The position numbers were made by a program, and so were the translations under genes. Positions 24,406-34,636 of a stretch of DNA of 58,434 nucleotides are shown one piece after another. Source of the stretch: Flavobacteriaceae bacterium (GTDB lineage Bacteria > Bacteroidota > Bacteroidia > Flavobacteriales > Flavobacteriaceae); contig JAKITQ010000016.1 in the NCBI GenBank assembly GCA_021647985.1, forward strand, positions 1 to 58,434. Reading direction: 5' to 3'. The notes below the pieces were generated by a model. That model saw nothing but the letters and a program-made list of their open reading frames with translations, was not told the origin of the DNA and made no database searches. Position 1 is the stretch's first letter; each line of letters starts with the position of its first letter.

Positions 24406-27114
24406 ATGAAAAAGAATCTTACCATTTTTTTTACTTTTTTTATTTTACTTTTTAGTCTGCCGTTTTTTGCCCAACAAAAAAATATTTGGAATAAAATTGA
24501 TAAGGTTAACTTAAGTGATGAATTACTTCAACAGACTAACAATATAAAAAAAGCACAAACTTTTCATTTAAAGTTGAATGACTTAAAAATGAATTTAAAG
24601 CTTGTACCAAGTCAACAATATAATGTCAATGATGATGGGATTACAATGCAATTTCCAGATAAAAATGGAAAAATGATAACATTTTTGGTGAAAGAAGCGC
24701 CTGTGATGCACCCAGATTTAGCAAAGCAATTTCCTAATAATAAATCCTATAAAGGTGTGGCATTAGATGATCCTACCCTAAAAATTAGATTTAGTGTAAA
24801 TGAAAAAGGTTTACACGCTATGATAATTGATAAGTTTAATCAAATACAATACATAGATCCTATATCGAAAAATTTAGAAAATTATAGGGTTTACGGTAGA
24901 AAGAATATGGATTCTAATATTGACTTTCAATGTTTTACAGAAAACATAAAAACACTTAAAAAATCAAGTGCTTCTTTAAAGTTAAAGGTTGCGAACGATA
25001 AAAAATTGAGAACCTATAGATTGGCATTGGCTGCCACAGGTGAATATTCACAATACCATATTGATCTTGTAGGTGGAAACGGTGGTACAGATACAGAAAA
25101 AAAAGCAATTGTTTTGGCTGCAATGACAACTGCAATGACAAGGATTAATGCAGTTTTTGAAAATGATTTGGCTATAACCATGCAAATTGTAGCCTCAAAT
25201 TCTGATATAATTTATTTAGACGGTACAACAGATCCGTATGACAATGATGATGGAAGTGCTATGCTCACACAAAATCAAACCACATGCGATAACATAATAG
25301 GTACGAATGATTATGATATTGGGCATGTATTTAGCACAGGTGGGGGAGGTATTGCAAGTTTGGCAGTAGTGTGTACAAACTCAAAAGCAAGAGGAGTAAC
25401 AGGGGCACCTAACCCAACAGGAGATCACTTTTATTTTGATTTTGTTGCACATGAATTTGGCCATCAGTTTGGTGCAAATCATACCTTTAACGGTGATGCG
25501 GGTAATTGTGTAGGGTCTAACAGAAATGATCCAACTGCTGTAGAACCAGGAAGTGGCTCTACTTTAATGGCATATGCAAGCTTTTGCTCACCTCAAAATG
25601 TACAGAATCACAGCGACTTGTATTTTCATGTGGTTAGTATTGATGAAATTTTGGCCAATATTACTACCGGTAACAGTACTTGTGGTGTTGCTACAGACTT
25701 AACTACCAATTTATTTGTACCTACGGTCAATGCCGGAAATGATTTTATTATTCCTATTGCTACACCATATAAATTAGTTGGGCAGGGTGCTGATGGTGAT
25801 AACGACCCTATATCTTTTTGTTGGGAGCAAATAGACAATGAAATTACAAATATTCCTCCAAATGAAATGGCATTATCTGGTGCTTTATATCGATCTATAA
25901 ATCCAAAAATTAATGGGGAAAGATATTTGCCAGATTTACTAACCGTTGTCAATGGTAATATTTCATCAAAATGGGAAGTAACTCCAGCTGTAGCAAGAGA
26001 TATTAATTTTAAATTAACCGTTAGAGATAACAATACAGAAGCCGGTCAAGTAGCATCTGATGATTTGAAAATTACAGTTACAGATGCAGCAGGTCCTTTT
26101 ATAGTTACCTCTCAAAATGAAGATAATTTGGTTTGGGATCAAAATCCGACCGAAACTATTACTTGGGATGTGGCTGGTACAATAGCAAATGGTGTTAATG
26201 TTTCGAATGTGAATATTTTACTTTCTACCGATGGGGGAATAACCTTTTCTACGATTTCGTCAAATACTCCTAATGATGGCACACAAGATATTATGGTGCC
26301 TGATACCGAAGCATCTAAATGTTTTGTTATGGTAGAGGCCATAGGTAATTTTTTCTATGCGATAAATAGTAAAACTTTTTCTATAGGTCAATTTAATGAG
26401 GTTTGTACAGTTTATGACGCATTAGATACCCCTTTGTCAATTCCTGATAATGATATCAACGGAATAGTATCTTCCATATCAGTACCCGATAATTACATTG
26501 TAGAAAAAATAAAGGTAAGTGTTCAGATAAATCACACCTATATTAGTGATTTGAATTTAACCTTAGAAAGTCCACAAGGTACCATTATTGATTTAATAGG
26601 TGGAGCATGTGATGAGGGAGTTGATATGGATGTAGTTTTTGATGATAATGGAATCGACCTAGTTTGTGGAGCATCTGCACCTGTAATTTCAGGAGTCATA
26701 AAACCTGTTCAGGTATTTTATGGATTGATAGGGGAAATGTCTTTAGGATCTTGGAAATTAAAAGTGGTTGACAATGCGGAGGCAGATAACGGAAGCATAG
26801 AAAGCTGGAGTATAGAGTTGTGTACTTCAGAGATAATAGTACTTGGGGTAAATAATTATGTGTTTGACGACTTTAATGTTTATCCAAATCCGTCCAACGG
26901 AGAATTTAATATAGAATTTAACTCTAAAAACTCCAATGATGTTGAGATTACAATTTTTGACTTGCTTGGAAGAAAAATAATGCAAAAAACATATATCACA
27001 AGTGTAAATTCTTTCAAAGAAACATTAATTGTTAGACAGATAACTAAAGGTTTATACATTTTACGTGTAAAACGTGGAAATGAAATTTCTTCACAAAAAA
27101 TTCAGATAAATTAG
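24406..27114 (+). CDS. T9SS-secreted M12B-like metalloprotease
   Basis: A secreted zinc protease of 902 residues. Signal peptide MKKNLTIFFTFFILLFSLPFFAQ; a propeptide-like region to about residue 195; a reprolysin-type catalytic domain with HEFGHQFGANHTF near residue 350; Ig/cadherin-like regions; a proprotein-convertase P domain near 680-800 (LNLTLESPQGTIIDLI ... GSWKLKVVDNAEADNGSIESWSIELC); and a C-terminal type IX sorting domain (FNVYPNPSNGEFNIEF ... GLYILRVKRG). The last marks export through the type IX system and attachment or release at the cell surface. The ATG at 24394 is an alternative start. It probably digests external protein. Confidence 0.92.
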   Translation: MKKNLTIFFTFFILLFSLPFFAQQKNIWNKIDKVNLSDELLQQTNNIKKAQTFHLKLNDLKMNLKLVPSQQYNVNDDGITMQFPDKNGKMITFLVKEAPVMHPDLAKQFPNNKSYKGVALDDPTLKIRFSVNEKGLHAMIIDKFNQIQYIDPISKNLENYRVYGRKNMDSNIDFQCFTENIKTLKKSSASLKLKVANDKKLRTYRLALAATGEYSQYHIDLVGGNGGTDTEKKAIVLAAMTTAMTRINAVFENDLAITMQIVASNSDIIYLDGTTDPYDNDDGSAMLTQNQTTCDNIIGTNDYDIGHVFSTGGGGIASLAVVCTNSKARGVTGAPNPTGDHFYFDFVAHEFGHQFGANHTFNGDAGNCVGSNRNDPTAVEPGSGSTLMAYASFCSPQNVQNHSDLYFHVVSIDEILANITTGNSTCGVATDLTTNLFVPTVNAGNDFIIPIATPYKLVGQGADGDNDPISFCWEQIDNEITNIPPNEMALSGALYRSINPKINGERYLPDLLTVVNGNISSKWEVTPAVARDINFKLTVRDNNTEAGQVASDDLKITVTDAAGPFIVTSQNEDNLVWDQNPTETITWDVAGTIANGVNVSNVNILLSTDGGITFSTISSNTPNDGTQDIMVPDTEASKCFVMVEAIGNFFYAINSKTFSIGQFNEVCTVYDALDTPLSIPDNDINGIVSSISVPDNYIVEKIKVSVQINHTYISDLNLTLESPQGTIIDLIGGACDEGVDMDVVFDDNGIDLVCGASAPVISGVIKPVQVFYGLIGEMSLGSWKLKVVDNAEADNGSIESWSIELCTSEIIVLGVNNYVFDDFNVYPNPSNGEFNIEFNSKNSNDVEITIFDLLGRKIMQKTYITSVNSFKETLIVRQITKGLYILRVKRGNEISSQKIQIN

Positions 27115-27177
27115 TGCTGTAATCTTGATTTTTTATAGGTATAATTTATTTTTTAAGATTTTTTCAATAAATATTTA

Positions 27178-27205
27178 TTGATATTGTAAAAAAATTGTAC
27201 TTTTC
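27178..27205 (+). promoter_or_regulatory. Promoter candidate for the TonB receptor operon
   Basis: TTG at 27178-27180 and TACTTTTC at 27198-27205, one base off TAnnTTTG, with a 17-base spacer. The ATG at 27234 follows about 22 bases after the predicted start point. Confidence 0.4.
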
Positions 27206-27233
27206 AATATTCTTAACTACTCAAAATTATATT

Positions 27234-30053
27234 ATGAAAAAATTTTTAATAACGTTTGTTGCTCTATTTTGTGTAACAATATTGTTTGCACAAACCACTG
27301 TTTCAGGTACAGTAAATGATGCGAATACAAATGACCCTTTACCTGGCGTAAATATTAAAGTTGTTGGTACCTCACTTGGTACTTCAACCGACTTTGATGG
27401 AAATTTCACCCTTGATGTTAGTCAATCTGTTCCTTTTTCAATGGAAGTAACTTTTGTTGGATACTTAAAGAAAATAGTTGAAATTACTGAAGAGAACCAA
27501 AAAATTACCATTTCAATTTCTGAAAATGCAACCTCATTAGATGAGATAGTTGTGTCTGCATCTCGTACACCTGAAAGTGTTAGAGAATCTCCAGTTACAA
27601 TTGAAAGAATGGGTCTTAGAGAATTAAAAAGCACCTCCTCTCCTAGTTTTTACGAAAGTTTAGAAAATTTAAAAGGAGTTGATGTTAACAAAGGAAGTTT
27701 AACCTTTAGTTCAATAAATACTCGTGGTTTTGCAACTTTTGCCAATACACGATTTGTACAACTTATAGACGGTATGGATAATGCCTCGCCAGCCTTAAAC
27801 TTTGTTATGGGTAACTTGGTAGGTATTAATGAATTAGACGTAAAAAGTGTTGAAATTATTCCAGGAGCTTCATCTGCTTTATATGGTGCAAATGCTTTTA
27901 ATGGAATATTATTTATGACAAGCAGAAGCCCTTTTGATGATCAGGGAATTAGTGTTTATTTAAAAACCGGGTTAACGGTGCAAGAGGCAGCTGGTGATAA
28001 TCAATTTTATGACTTTGGTTTAAGAGCAGCACATGCTTTTAGTGATAAATTTGCAGCAAAAGTATCTTTTTCTTACTTACAAGGAACAGATTGGTTTGCA
28101 AACGATACCAATATGTATAGTAATGTAAATGCAAATGTTGGTGAACCTGATGAAGTTTTAGCTTTTGGATCTAGCCCAGCGCATGATGCCATAAATATAT
28201 ATGGAGATGAAGTTGCTTTGTTTGCTGGAGGCACCAACTTAAATGAGGTTGCACAGGCATTAGAAGCGGCAGGTATACTCCCTCCTGGCGCAAGTAATTT
28301 GGTACCTGCAATAAATGTAGGTAGAACAGGATATAGAGAACAAGATTTAACCGATTATAGTGCAGAAAGTGTAAAGTTTGATGCGTCATTTAACTACAGA
28401 CCCTTTGGCAATGATTTAGAAATTGTTTGGAATTCTAGAGTTGGATTTGGTTCTACTATTTATCAAGGACTCAATCGATACCAATTGAAAAATTTTTTAA
28501 TGAAGCAAAATAAAATTGAAATTAGAAATGACGATTTTTTTATTAGAGGCTATACAACAAGTGAAGATGCAGGAGATTCTTATGATATGCGTTTTACAGG
28601 TATCAATATGGCAAGAGATCAATCTACTCAATGGTTTGGCACTTATGCAGCAGGATATGTTCAAGCTGTTTTTGGGGGAGCAAATGATGAAGAGGCAAAC
28701 ATCGCTGCAAGACAGTTTGCAGATAATTTTTCAACTGGAGTTGATCCTGAAACAGGTGAAACATTATACTTAACGCCAAGAGTTGGAAGTAATCAATTTA
28801 ATACGCTTTTTGAGGATATCACCAATGATCCAGATTTAGAAACGGGTTCTAAATTTATAGATAAAACTAAAATGTATGTAGGTGAAGGAAATTATAATTT
28901 TTCAAGTCTGTTAAATGATAAAATGGATATTCAAGTAGGTGGTTCTTATAGACAATATTCGTTAAATTCAGGCGGAACAATTTTCACGGATTATGATGGT
29001 CCAATCGAATATGGTGAATATGGTATATATGCACAATGGATAGATAAGTTTTTAGATGACAGGTTAAGATTATCAGCATCAATAAGATATGATAAGAACG
29101 AATTTTTTGATGGTAATTTTTCACCAAGAGCATCTGTAGTATATTCGGCAGGAGACGCAAGAAATCACAATTTTAGAGCTTCATTCCAATCCGGGTTTAG
29201 AAACCCTACAACGCAAGATCTTTTTATTGGTTTAAATGCAGGTAGAGCTATTTTAGTCGGTTCTTCTCCTGAAAATTTAGATAGAATTTTACCAGGAACA
29301 ACTTTAACTGGAGCAAAAGCATATACAGATTCTTATACACTTTCTTCGGTTAATAAATTTAGTGGTTCACTAAATCCGGCAGATTTGGTGGCTGTTAATA
29401 CCGATTTAGTACATTCTGAGAAAGTACAAGCCTTTGATGCCGGATATAGAGGTGTTATAGGTAAAATATCCATTGATATTTCTGGTTATTACAGTATGTA
29501 TGATGGATTTATTAGCAATACGGTTGTTGTAACACCTATTTCGGGAACTACCGCAGATATATCGGGAGTAATTGATTTAGCTACGGGTAATGTTGAAGTG
29601 TTTCAACTTTATACAAATTCTAATGCGGATATTGCATCTTATGGAGCAAGTATTGGTTTAAATACAAGAGTGTTTAGTAAATTAGATTTGGGGCTTAGTT
29701 ATACCTATGCCAAATTAGATTTTGATCAAGAAAAAGATCCTGATTTTACAGCAGGATTTAATACACCAGAACATAAATTTAAAGCTTCTGTTGGAAGTGC
29801 AAATATTTTTAAAAATCTAGGCTTTAATGTCAACCTTAGATGGGTTGATGAATATTTATGGCAAGCTACTATAGCAAATGCTGTAATACCATCGAGAACA
29901 GTTGTTGATGCCCAAATTAATTATACTGTACCAAAAATTAAATCGATGTTTAAAATAGGTGTTGCTAATTTAAGTGGTGTAGAATATCAAAGTGCAGTAG
30001 GTTCACCATTTATAGGGTCTCAATACTTTGTTTCATGGGTAATCAATCAATAA
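27234..30053 (+). CDS. TonB-dependent outer-membrane receptor with carboxypeptidase-like domain
   Basis: A 939-residue outer-membrane transporter. Signal peptide MKKFLITFVALFCVTILFAQ; a CarboxypepD_reg-like domain (TVSGTVNDANTNDPLPGVNIKVVGTSLGTSTDFDGNF, about 20-105); a plug domain starting near SASRTPESVRESPVTIERM (about 108); and a 22-stranded-type barrel ending in aromatic FVSWVINQ. An upstream in-frame ATG (27195) would spoil the signal peptide, so 27234 is chosen. The gene is followed after 23 bases by an SGNH lipoprotein; the pair resembles a nutrient uptake unit. The long insert at about 330-390 and the lack of a SusD partner argue against a SusCD polysaccharide system. Confidence 0.9.
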   Translation: MKKFLITFVALFCVTILFAQTTVSGTVNDANTNDPLPGVNIKVVGTSLGTSTDFDGNFTLDVSQSVPFSMEVTFVGYLKKIVEITEENQKITISISENATSLDEIVVSASRTPESVRESPVTIERMGLRELKSTSSPSFYESLENLKGVDVNKGSLTFSSINTRGFATFANTRFVQLIDGMDNASPALNFVMGNLVGINELDVKSVEIIPGASSALYGANAFNGILFMTSRSPFDDQGISVYLKTGLTVQEAAGDNQFYDFGLRAAHAFSDKFAAKVSFSYLQGTDWFANDTNMYSNVNANVGEPDEVLAFGSSPAHDAINIYGDEVALFAGGTNLNEVAQALEAAGILPPGASNLVPAINVGRTGYREQDLTDYSAESVKFDASFNYRPFGNDLEIVWNSRVGFGSTIYQGLNRYQLKNFLMKQNKIEIRNDDFFIRGYTTSEDAGDSYDMRFTGINMARDQSTQWFGTYAAGYVQAVFGGANDEEANIAARQFADNFSTGVDPETGETLYLTPRVGSNQFNTLFEDITNDPDLETGSKFIDKTKMYVGEGNYNFSSLLNDKMDIQVGGSYRQYSLNSGGTIFTDYDGPIEYGEYGIYAQWIDKFLDDRLRLSASIRYDKNEFFDGNFSPRASVVYSAGDARNHNFRASFQSGFRNPTTQDLFIGLNAGRAILVGSSPENLDRILPGTTLTGAKAYTDSYTLSSVNKFSGSLNPADLVAVNTDLVHSEKVQAFDAGYRGVIGKISIDISGYYSMYDGFISNTVVVTPISGTTADISGVIDLATGNVEVFQLYTNSNADIASYGASIGLNTRVFSKLDLGLSYTYAKLDFDQEKDPDFTAGFNTPEHKFKASVGSANIFKNLGFNVNLRWVDEYLWQATIANAVIPSRTVVDAQINYTVPKIKSMFKIGVANLSGVEYQSAVGSPFIGSQYFVSWVINQ

Positions 30054-30076
30054 AAAACATTTAAAAAATAAAAATT

Positions 30077-31654
30077 ATGAAAATTAAATATATATGGCTT
30101 TTATTAATCTTTATTGGCTTTATTGCTTGTGAAGATGATAAATATGATACTGGTGGTAAAGAACCAATTGCAGTTATACCAGGTACAGCAGATTTTTCTA
30201 AATACGTTGCTGTTGGAAATTCATTAACTGCTGGATTTTCTGATGGTGCCTTATTTATGGCTACGCAAAATAATTCTTTGCCAAATATTTTAGCTGAAAG
30301 CATGGCTTTGGCAGGTGGAGGAGAGTTTATACAACCCTTAACCAATGATAATATTGGAGGTTTGTTACTTGGAGGTAATTTAATACAGAACCCAAGGTTA
30401 ATCTTTGATGGTTCTAAACCAATAGTACTTCCAGGAGTGCCTACAACCGAAGTTTCAAATATATTATCTGGACCCTTTAACAATATGGGTGTACCCGGAG
30501 CAAAAAGTTTTCACTTGTTGGCAAATGGTTATGGTAATGTTGCTGGCGTTGCTACTGGCAGTGCAAACCCTTATTATGCAAGAATGGCTTCAAGTCCTAA
30601 TGCGAGTGTAATAGAAGATGCCATGGCTCAAGCACCAACCTTTTTTAGTTTATGGATAGGTAATAATGATGTACTTAGTTATGCCACATCTGGTGGTACA
30701 GGAGTAAATCAAGCTGGTAATTTTGACCCTGCAACTTATGGTAGTAATGATATTACAGACCCTAATGTGTTTGCTCAGGTTTATAGTGGTTTGGTAAGTA
30801 CTTTAACATCCGGAGGAGCCAAAGGTGTGGTGGCGAACATACCAAATGTTACATCACTGCCACATTTTACTACGGTGCCTTACAATCCTTTAGATCCAAC
30901 AAATCCTGCATTTGGGCCACAAATACCTCTTTTAAATGCGACATTTGCACCTTTAAATCAAGCTTTTGCTTTTTTAGGAGTTCCTGAAAGATCTGTTGTT
31001 TTCTCAGAAACAGCAGCCAGTCCTATAGTAATTTATGATGAATCCCTTCGAAACATTACAGCGCAATTGTTTCAAGTGCTTCAAGGTGGTGGATTAGATC
31101 CTTTGACGGCTGGCTTATTGGCGAATCAATATGGGCAGTCAAGACAAGCTAATGAAGATGACCTAATACTATTAACAAGTTCTTCTGTTATTGCAACTTT
31201 AAATGAAGCGTATTTTGCACAATTGGTTGCAGCAGGTGTTCCACAAGAACAAGCTGGGCAATTATCCATCAATGGAATAACTTATCCAATGCGTGACCAA
31301 TGGGTATTATTACCTAGCGAGCAAACTGAAATAAAAACGGCAACAGATAATTTTAACCAAACTATTGCAGCTGTTGCGAGTCAGGCTGGATTGGCTTTTG
31401 TTGATGCCAATGCCTTAATGCAACAATTAGCTGATTCTGGAGTTTCAAGTGATGGCTTTACTTTGACTGCAGATTTGGTGCTTGGAGGTGCCATTTCAAT
31501 GGATGGGGTTCATCCAACATCAAGAGGTTATGCATTAATGGCTAATGAATTTTTAAAAGCAATAGACGATACATTTGGTTCTAATTTTGAAGCAGCAGAT
31601 GCTTTGAATGATATAGGAGATTACCCAGTGTTCTATTCGCCAAGCTTACAATAA
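30077..31654 (+). CDS. SGNH/GDSL-family hydrolase lipoprotein
   Basis: A 525-residue surface or periplasmic lipoprotein: MKIKYIWLLLIFIGFIACEDD carries the lipobox FIAC. The SGNH blocks are visible: block I VAVGNSLTAGFSDG (the usual GDSL reads GNSL), block III SLWIGNNDVLSY, and block V MDGVHPTSRGYALMANEF with the catalytic Asp-His. It is likely an esterase that frees a lipid or acyl-containing substrate for the TonB receptor encoded 23 bases upstream; this pairing is inferred from context. The protein is longer than classic GDSL esterases because of an insert between blocks III and V (about 220-440). Confidence 0.85.
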   Translation: MKIKYIWLLLIFIGFIACEDDKYDTGGKEPIAVIPGTADFSKYVAVGNSLTAGFSDGALFMATQNNSLPNILAESMALAGGGEFIQPLTNDNIGGLLLGGNLIQNPRLIFDGSKPIVLPGVPTTEVSNILSGPFNNMGVPGAKSFHLLANGYGNVAGVATGSANPYYARMASSPNASVIEDAMAQAPTFFSLWIGNNDVLSYATSGGTGVNQAGNFDPATYGSNDITDPNVFAQVYSGLVSTLTSGGAKGVVANIPNVTSLPHFTTVPYNPLDPTNPAFGPQIPLLNATFAPLNQAFAFLGVPERSVVFSETAASPIVIYDESLRNITAQLFQVLQGGGLDPLTAGLLANQYGQSRQANEDDLILLTSSSVIATLNEAYFAQLVAAGVPQEQAGQLSINGITYPMRDQWVLLPSEQTEIKTATDNFNQTIAAVASQAGLAFVDANALMQQLADSGVSSDGFTLTADLVLGGAISMDGVHPTSRGYALMANEFLKAIDDTFGSNFEAADALNDIGDYPVFYSPSLQ

Positions 31655-31677
31655 CAAATCCATTAAATAATTGAAAG

Positions 31678-31712
31678 AGACATTTACATTTGTGTAGATG
31701 TCTTTTTCTTTA
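31678..31712 (+). terminator. Intrinsic terminator after the SGNH gene
   Basis: AGACAT ... ATGTCT stem with an inner ACA/TGT pairing, followed by TTTTTCTTT. It closes the TonB receptor-SGNH operon. Confidence 0.6.
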
Positions 31713-31779
31713 TTCTTAAAGCGGTCATATACCTTTTGTCTATAATATTTATTTGAAGTGCCAACAAATAGCATACAAA

Positions 31780-31929
31780 ATGGTTTATAAAGATAATCCC
31801 AAGGTATATGATTACATAAATAACTCAAAAAATTTACGAGATGATTACCCTGAAATGCCTCCGAAAAACTATTTATATGATGAGGCAAAACTCGCTGTTG
31901 CGGAATATATTTTGACCTTAAAAAAATAA
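31780..31929 (+). CDS. Possible small protein, 49 residues
   Basis: An ATG-started frame between the SGNH terminator and the atpD promoter. It reads MVYKDNPKVYDYINNSKNLR, then DDYPEMPPKNYLYDEAKLAV and AEYILTLKK. The end (an EAKLAVAEYILTLKK helix after a MPP turn) recalls the C-terminal helix of small c-type cytochromes, but no CxxCH haem motif is present within this frame or in the 19 further in-frame codons upstream. It could be a remnant or a true small protein. The reverse strand also has an 80-codon frame here that looks like a shadow. Confidence 0.35.
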   Translation: MVYKDNPKVYDYINNSKNLRDDYPEMPPKNYLYDEAKLAVAEYILTLKK

Positions 31930-31962
31930 CAATAAAAAACTTTTAATTTTGCATTAAAAACA

Positions 31963-31970
31963 TATCTTTG
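31963..31970 (+). promoter_or_regulatory. Promoter -7 box for atpDC
   Basis: TATCTTTG followed by CACC is one of the most typical Bacteroidota promoter sequences, with a T-rich -33 region about 20 bases upstream. It implies a leader of roughly 70 bases before atpD. Confidence 0.7.
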
Positions 31971-32037
31971 CACCTCGAAATCAAAACGCTGTCCAATTAA
32001 ATTAAGATGGTGTATTTTACGATAAAAGAAAAATTAA

Positions 32038-33558
<1,521 letters not shown>

Positions 33559-33602
33559 AAATATAGTTATCAGTTAAAGTGGCAGTAAGCAGAGATTTGA
33601 TT

Positions 33603-33637
33603 ACTGAAAACTGAAAACTGAAAACTGAAAACTAATA
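33603..33637. repeat. Heptad array (actgaaa x4) between atpD and atpC
   Basis: Four identical copies of actgaaa plus a fifth, changed unit (actaata), ending five bases before the atpC ATG. The preceding 35 bases carry weaker 7-nt phased units (agttatc, agttaaa). The array thus separates two cotranscribed genes. Confidence 0.85.
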
Positions 33638-33641
33638 AATT

Positions 33642-33920
33642 ATGTTTTTAGAAATTGTAACCCCAGAAGCTAGTATTTTTCAAGGCGACGTTGATTCTGT
33701 AATCGTTCCTGGAGTAGATGGTGAATTTCAAATGTTAGATAATCACGCATCTATTGTTTCCTTATTACAAGAAGGAATTGTAAAAATTTCAGGCTCTTTT
33801 ACTATTGAAGAAGCTTTTCAAGATAAATTTTCTAAGGGAGATAATAATAGCAGTGAATTGACTATTAAAAGTGGAACTATTGAATTGAATAATAATAAGC
33901 TTATTATTTTAGTAGATTAA
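33642..33920 (+). CDS. atpC: F1 ATP synthase subunit epsilon (short form)
   Basis: A 92-residue epsilon subunit of the ATP synthase central stalk. MFLEIVTPEASIFQGDVDSVIVPGVDGEFQMLDNHASIVSLL is the N-terminal beta-sandwich signature. The C-terminal helical hairpin that brakes ATP hydrolysis in E. coli epsilon is missing; the short form is typical for Bacteroidota. It is followed by a strong terminator, so it ends the atpDC operon. Confidence 0.93.
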   Translation: MFLEIVTPEASIFQGDVDSVIVPGVDGEFQMLDNHASIVSLLQEGIVKISGSFTIEEAFQDKFSKGDNNSSELTIKSGTIELNNNKLIILVD

Positions 33921-33950
33921 ATAATCCATGCATTCTCAATAAAATCAAAA

Positions 33951-33981
33951 CTTTATTCTATTTTAGAATAGAGTTTTTTTT
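33951..33981 (+). terminator. Intrinsic terminator after atpC
   Basis: CTTTATTCT-attt-AGAATAGAG pairs over nine positions (one G-T) and is followed by eight T. Confidence 0.8.
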
Positions 33982-34044
33982 GGGTATAAATTTCTGATAA
34001 TTAATACAAAAGTTATTTTAATATTGCTGTGTATGATGTAAAGG

Positions 34045-34107
34045 CGAAAGTTAAAAAGAAGAAAGTAGAAAAATAGTAAGTACCAAATACCTGATACCTG
34101 TATCAAG
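34045..34107. repeat. Heptad-phased array, nine units, with change of consensus
   Basis: cgaaagt, taaaaag, aagaaag, tagaaaa, atagtaa are followed in the same phase by gtaccaa, atacctg, atacctg, tatcaag. The change from an AAAG-type to a TACC-type unit also occurs in the array at 51124-51214. It lies between the atpC terminator and the 3' end of the FKBP gene. Confidence 0.65.
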
Positions 34108-34180
34108 TTACGTCTTCACGAGCTACGAAAAATGAGTAGCGTGGTGATATCTCATTGAAATTGAAGGGTTATTTTAAAAA

Positions 34181-34624
34181 TTATTTTACTTCTAATAAAT
34201 CAATATCAAATATTAAAACAGATCCACCCGGTATTCCATTTTTACTACTATAACCATAACCCAAACGAGAAGGGATCAAAAGTATACCATTACCACCTTC
34301 TTTAAAATAGGTTATTCCTTCTGTCCATCCTTGAATTACCTGTTGTAGGTTAAAACTTATATCGTTATTTTGGTCAAATACTTTACCACTGGTATAATAT
34401 CCTTTATAATTAACAGTTACACCAGAGTTGGCATTTGGTTGAGAGCCAGAGCCTTGTTCTTCAATAACATAATACAAGCCAGAGCTACTTTTTTGAGCAT
34501 CTAAATTATTTTTTTCAATATAATCTTTTATTTCCGATTCATTTTGTTTATCATAATCAACCGAATTGTCATTTTGACAAGAACTTAAAGTGATTAGTGT
34601 AATCAATGCGAATAAATATTTCAT
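34181..34624 (-). CDS. FKBP-type peptidyl-prolyl isomerase lipoprotein
   Basis: A 147-residue lipoprotein (MKYLFALITLITLSSCQND, lipobox LSSC) with one FKBP domain (about 45-147: SGLYYVIEEQGSG, VTVNYKGYYTSGKVFDQN, VIQGWTEGITYFKEGGNGILLIPSRLGYG, VLIFDIDLLEV). Most FKBP active-site residues are kept. It probably helps proteins fold in the periplasm or outer membrane. The gliding protein GldI is also an FKBP lipoprotein, but assignment to GldI is not possible by eye. It follows rseP by twelve bases in the same direction. Confidence 0.88.
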   Translation of the reverse strand: MKYLFALITLITLSSCQNDNSVDYDKQNESEIKDYIEKNNLDAQKSSSGLYYVIEEQGSGSQPNANSGVTVNYKGYYTSGKVFDQNNDISFNLQQVIQGWTEGITYFKEGGNGILLIPSRLGYGYSSKNGIPGGSVLIFDIDLLEVK

Positions 34625-34636
34625 AAAATTTTTGTT

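Noticed and set aside
27115..27170. Terminator between the metalloprotease and TonB receptor genes
   Set aside because: AATCTT and AAGATT can pair, but the loop would exceed 30 nt and the stem is six A-T-rich pairs; too weak to call.
31646..31888. 80-codon minus-strand frame after the SGNH gene
   Set aside because: It overlaps the terminator and the plus-strand small frame, is rich in rare residues such as His, Cys and Trp in a non-domain pattern, and looks like a shadow.
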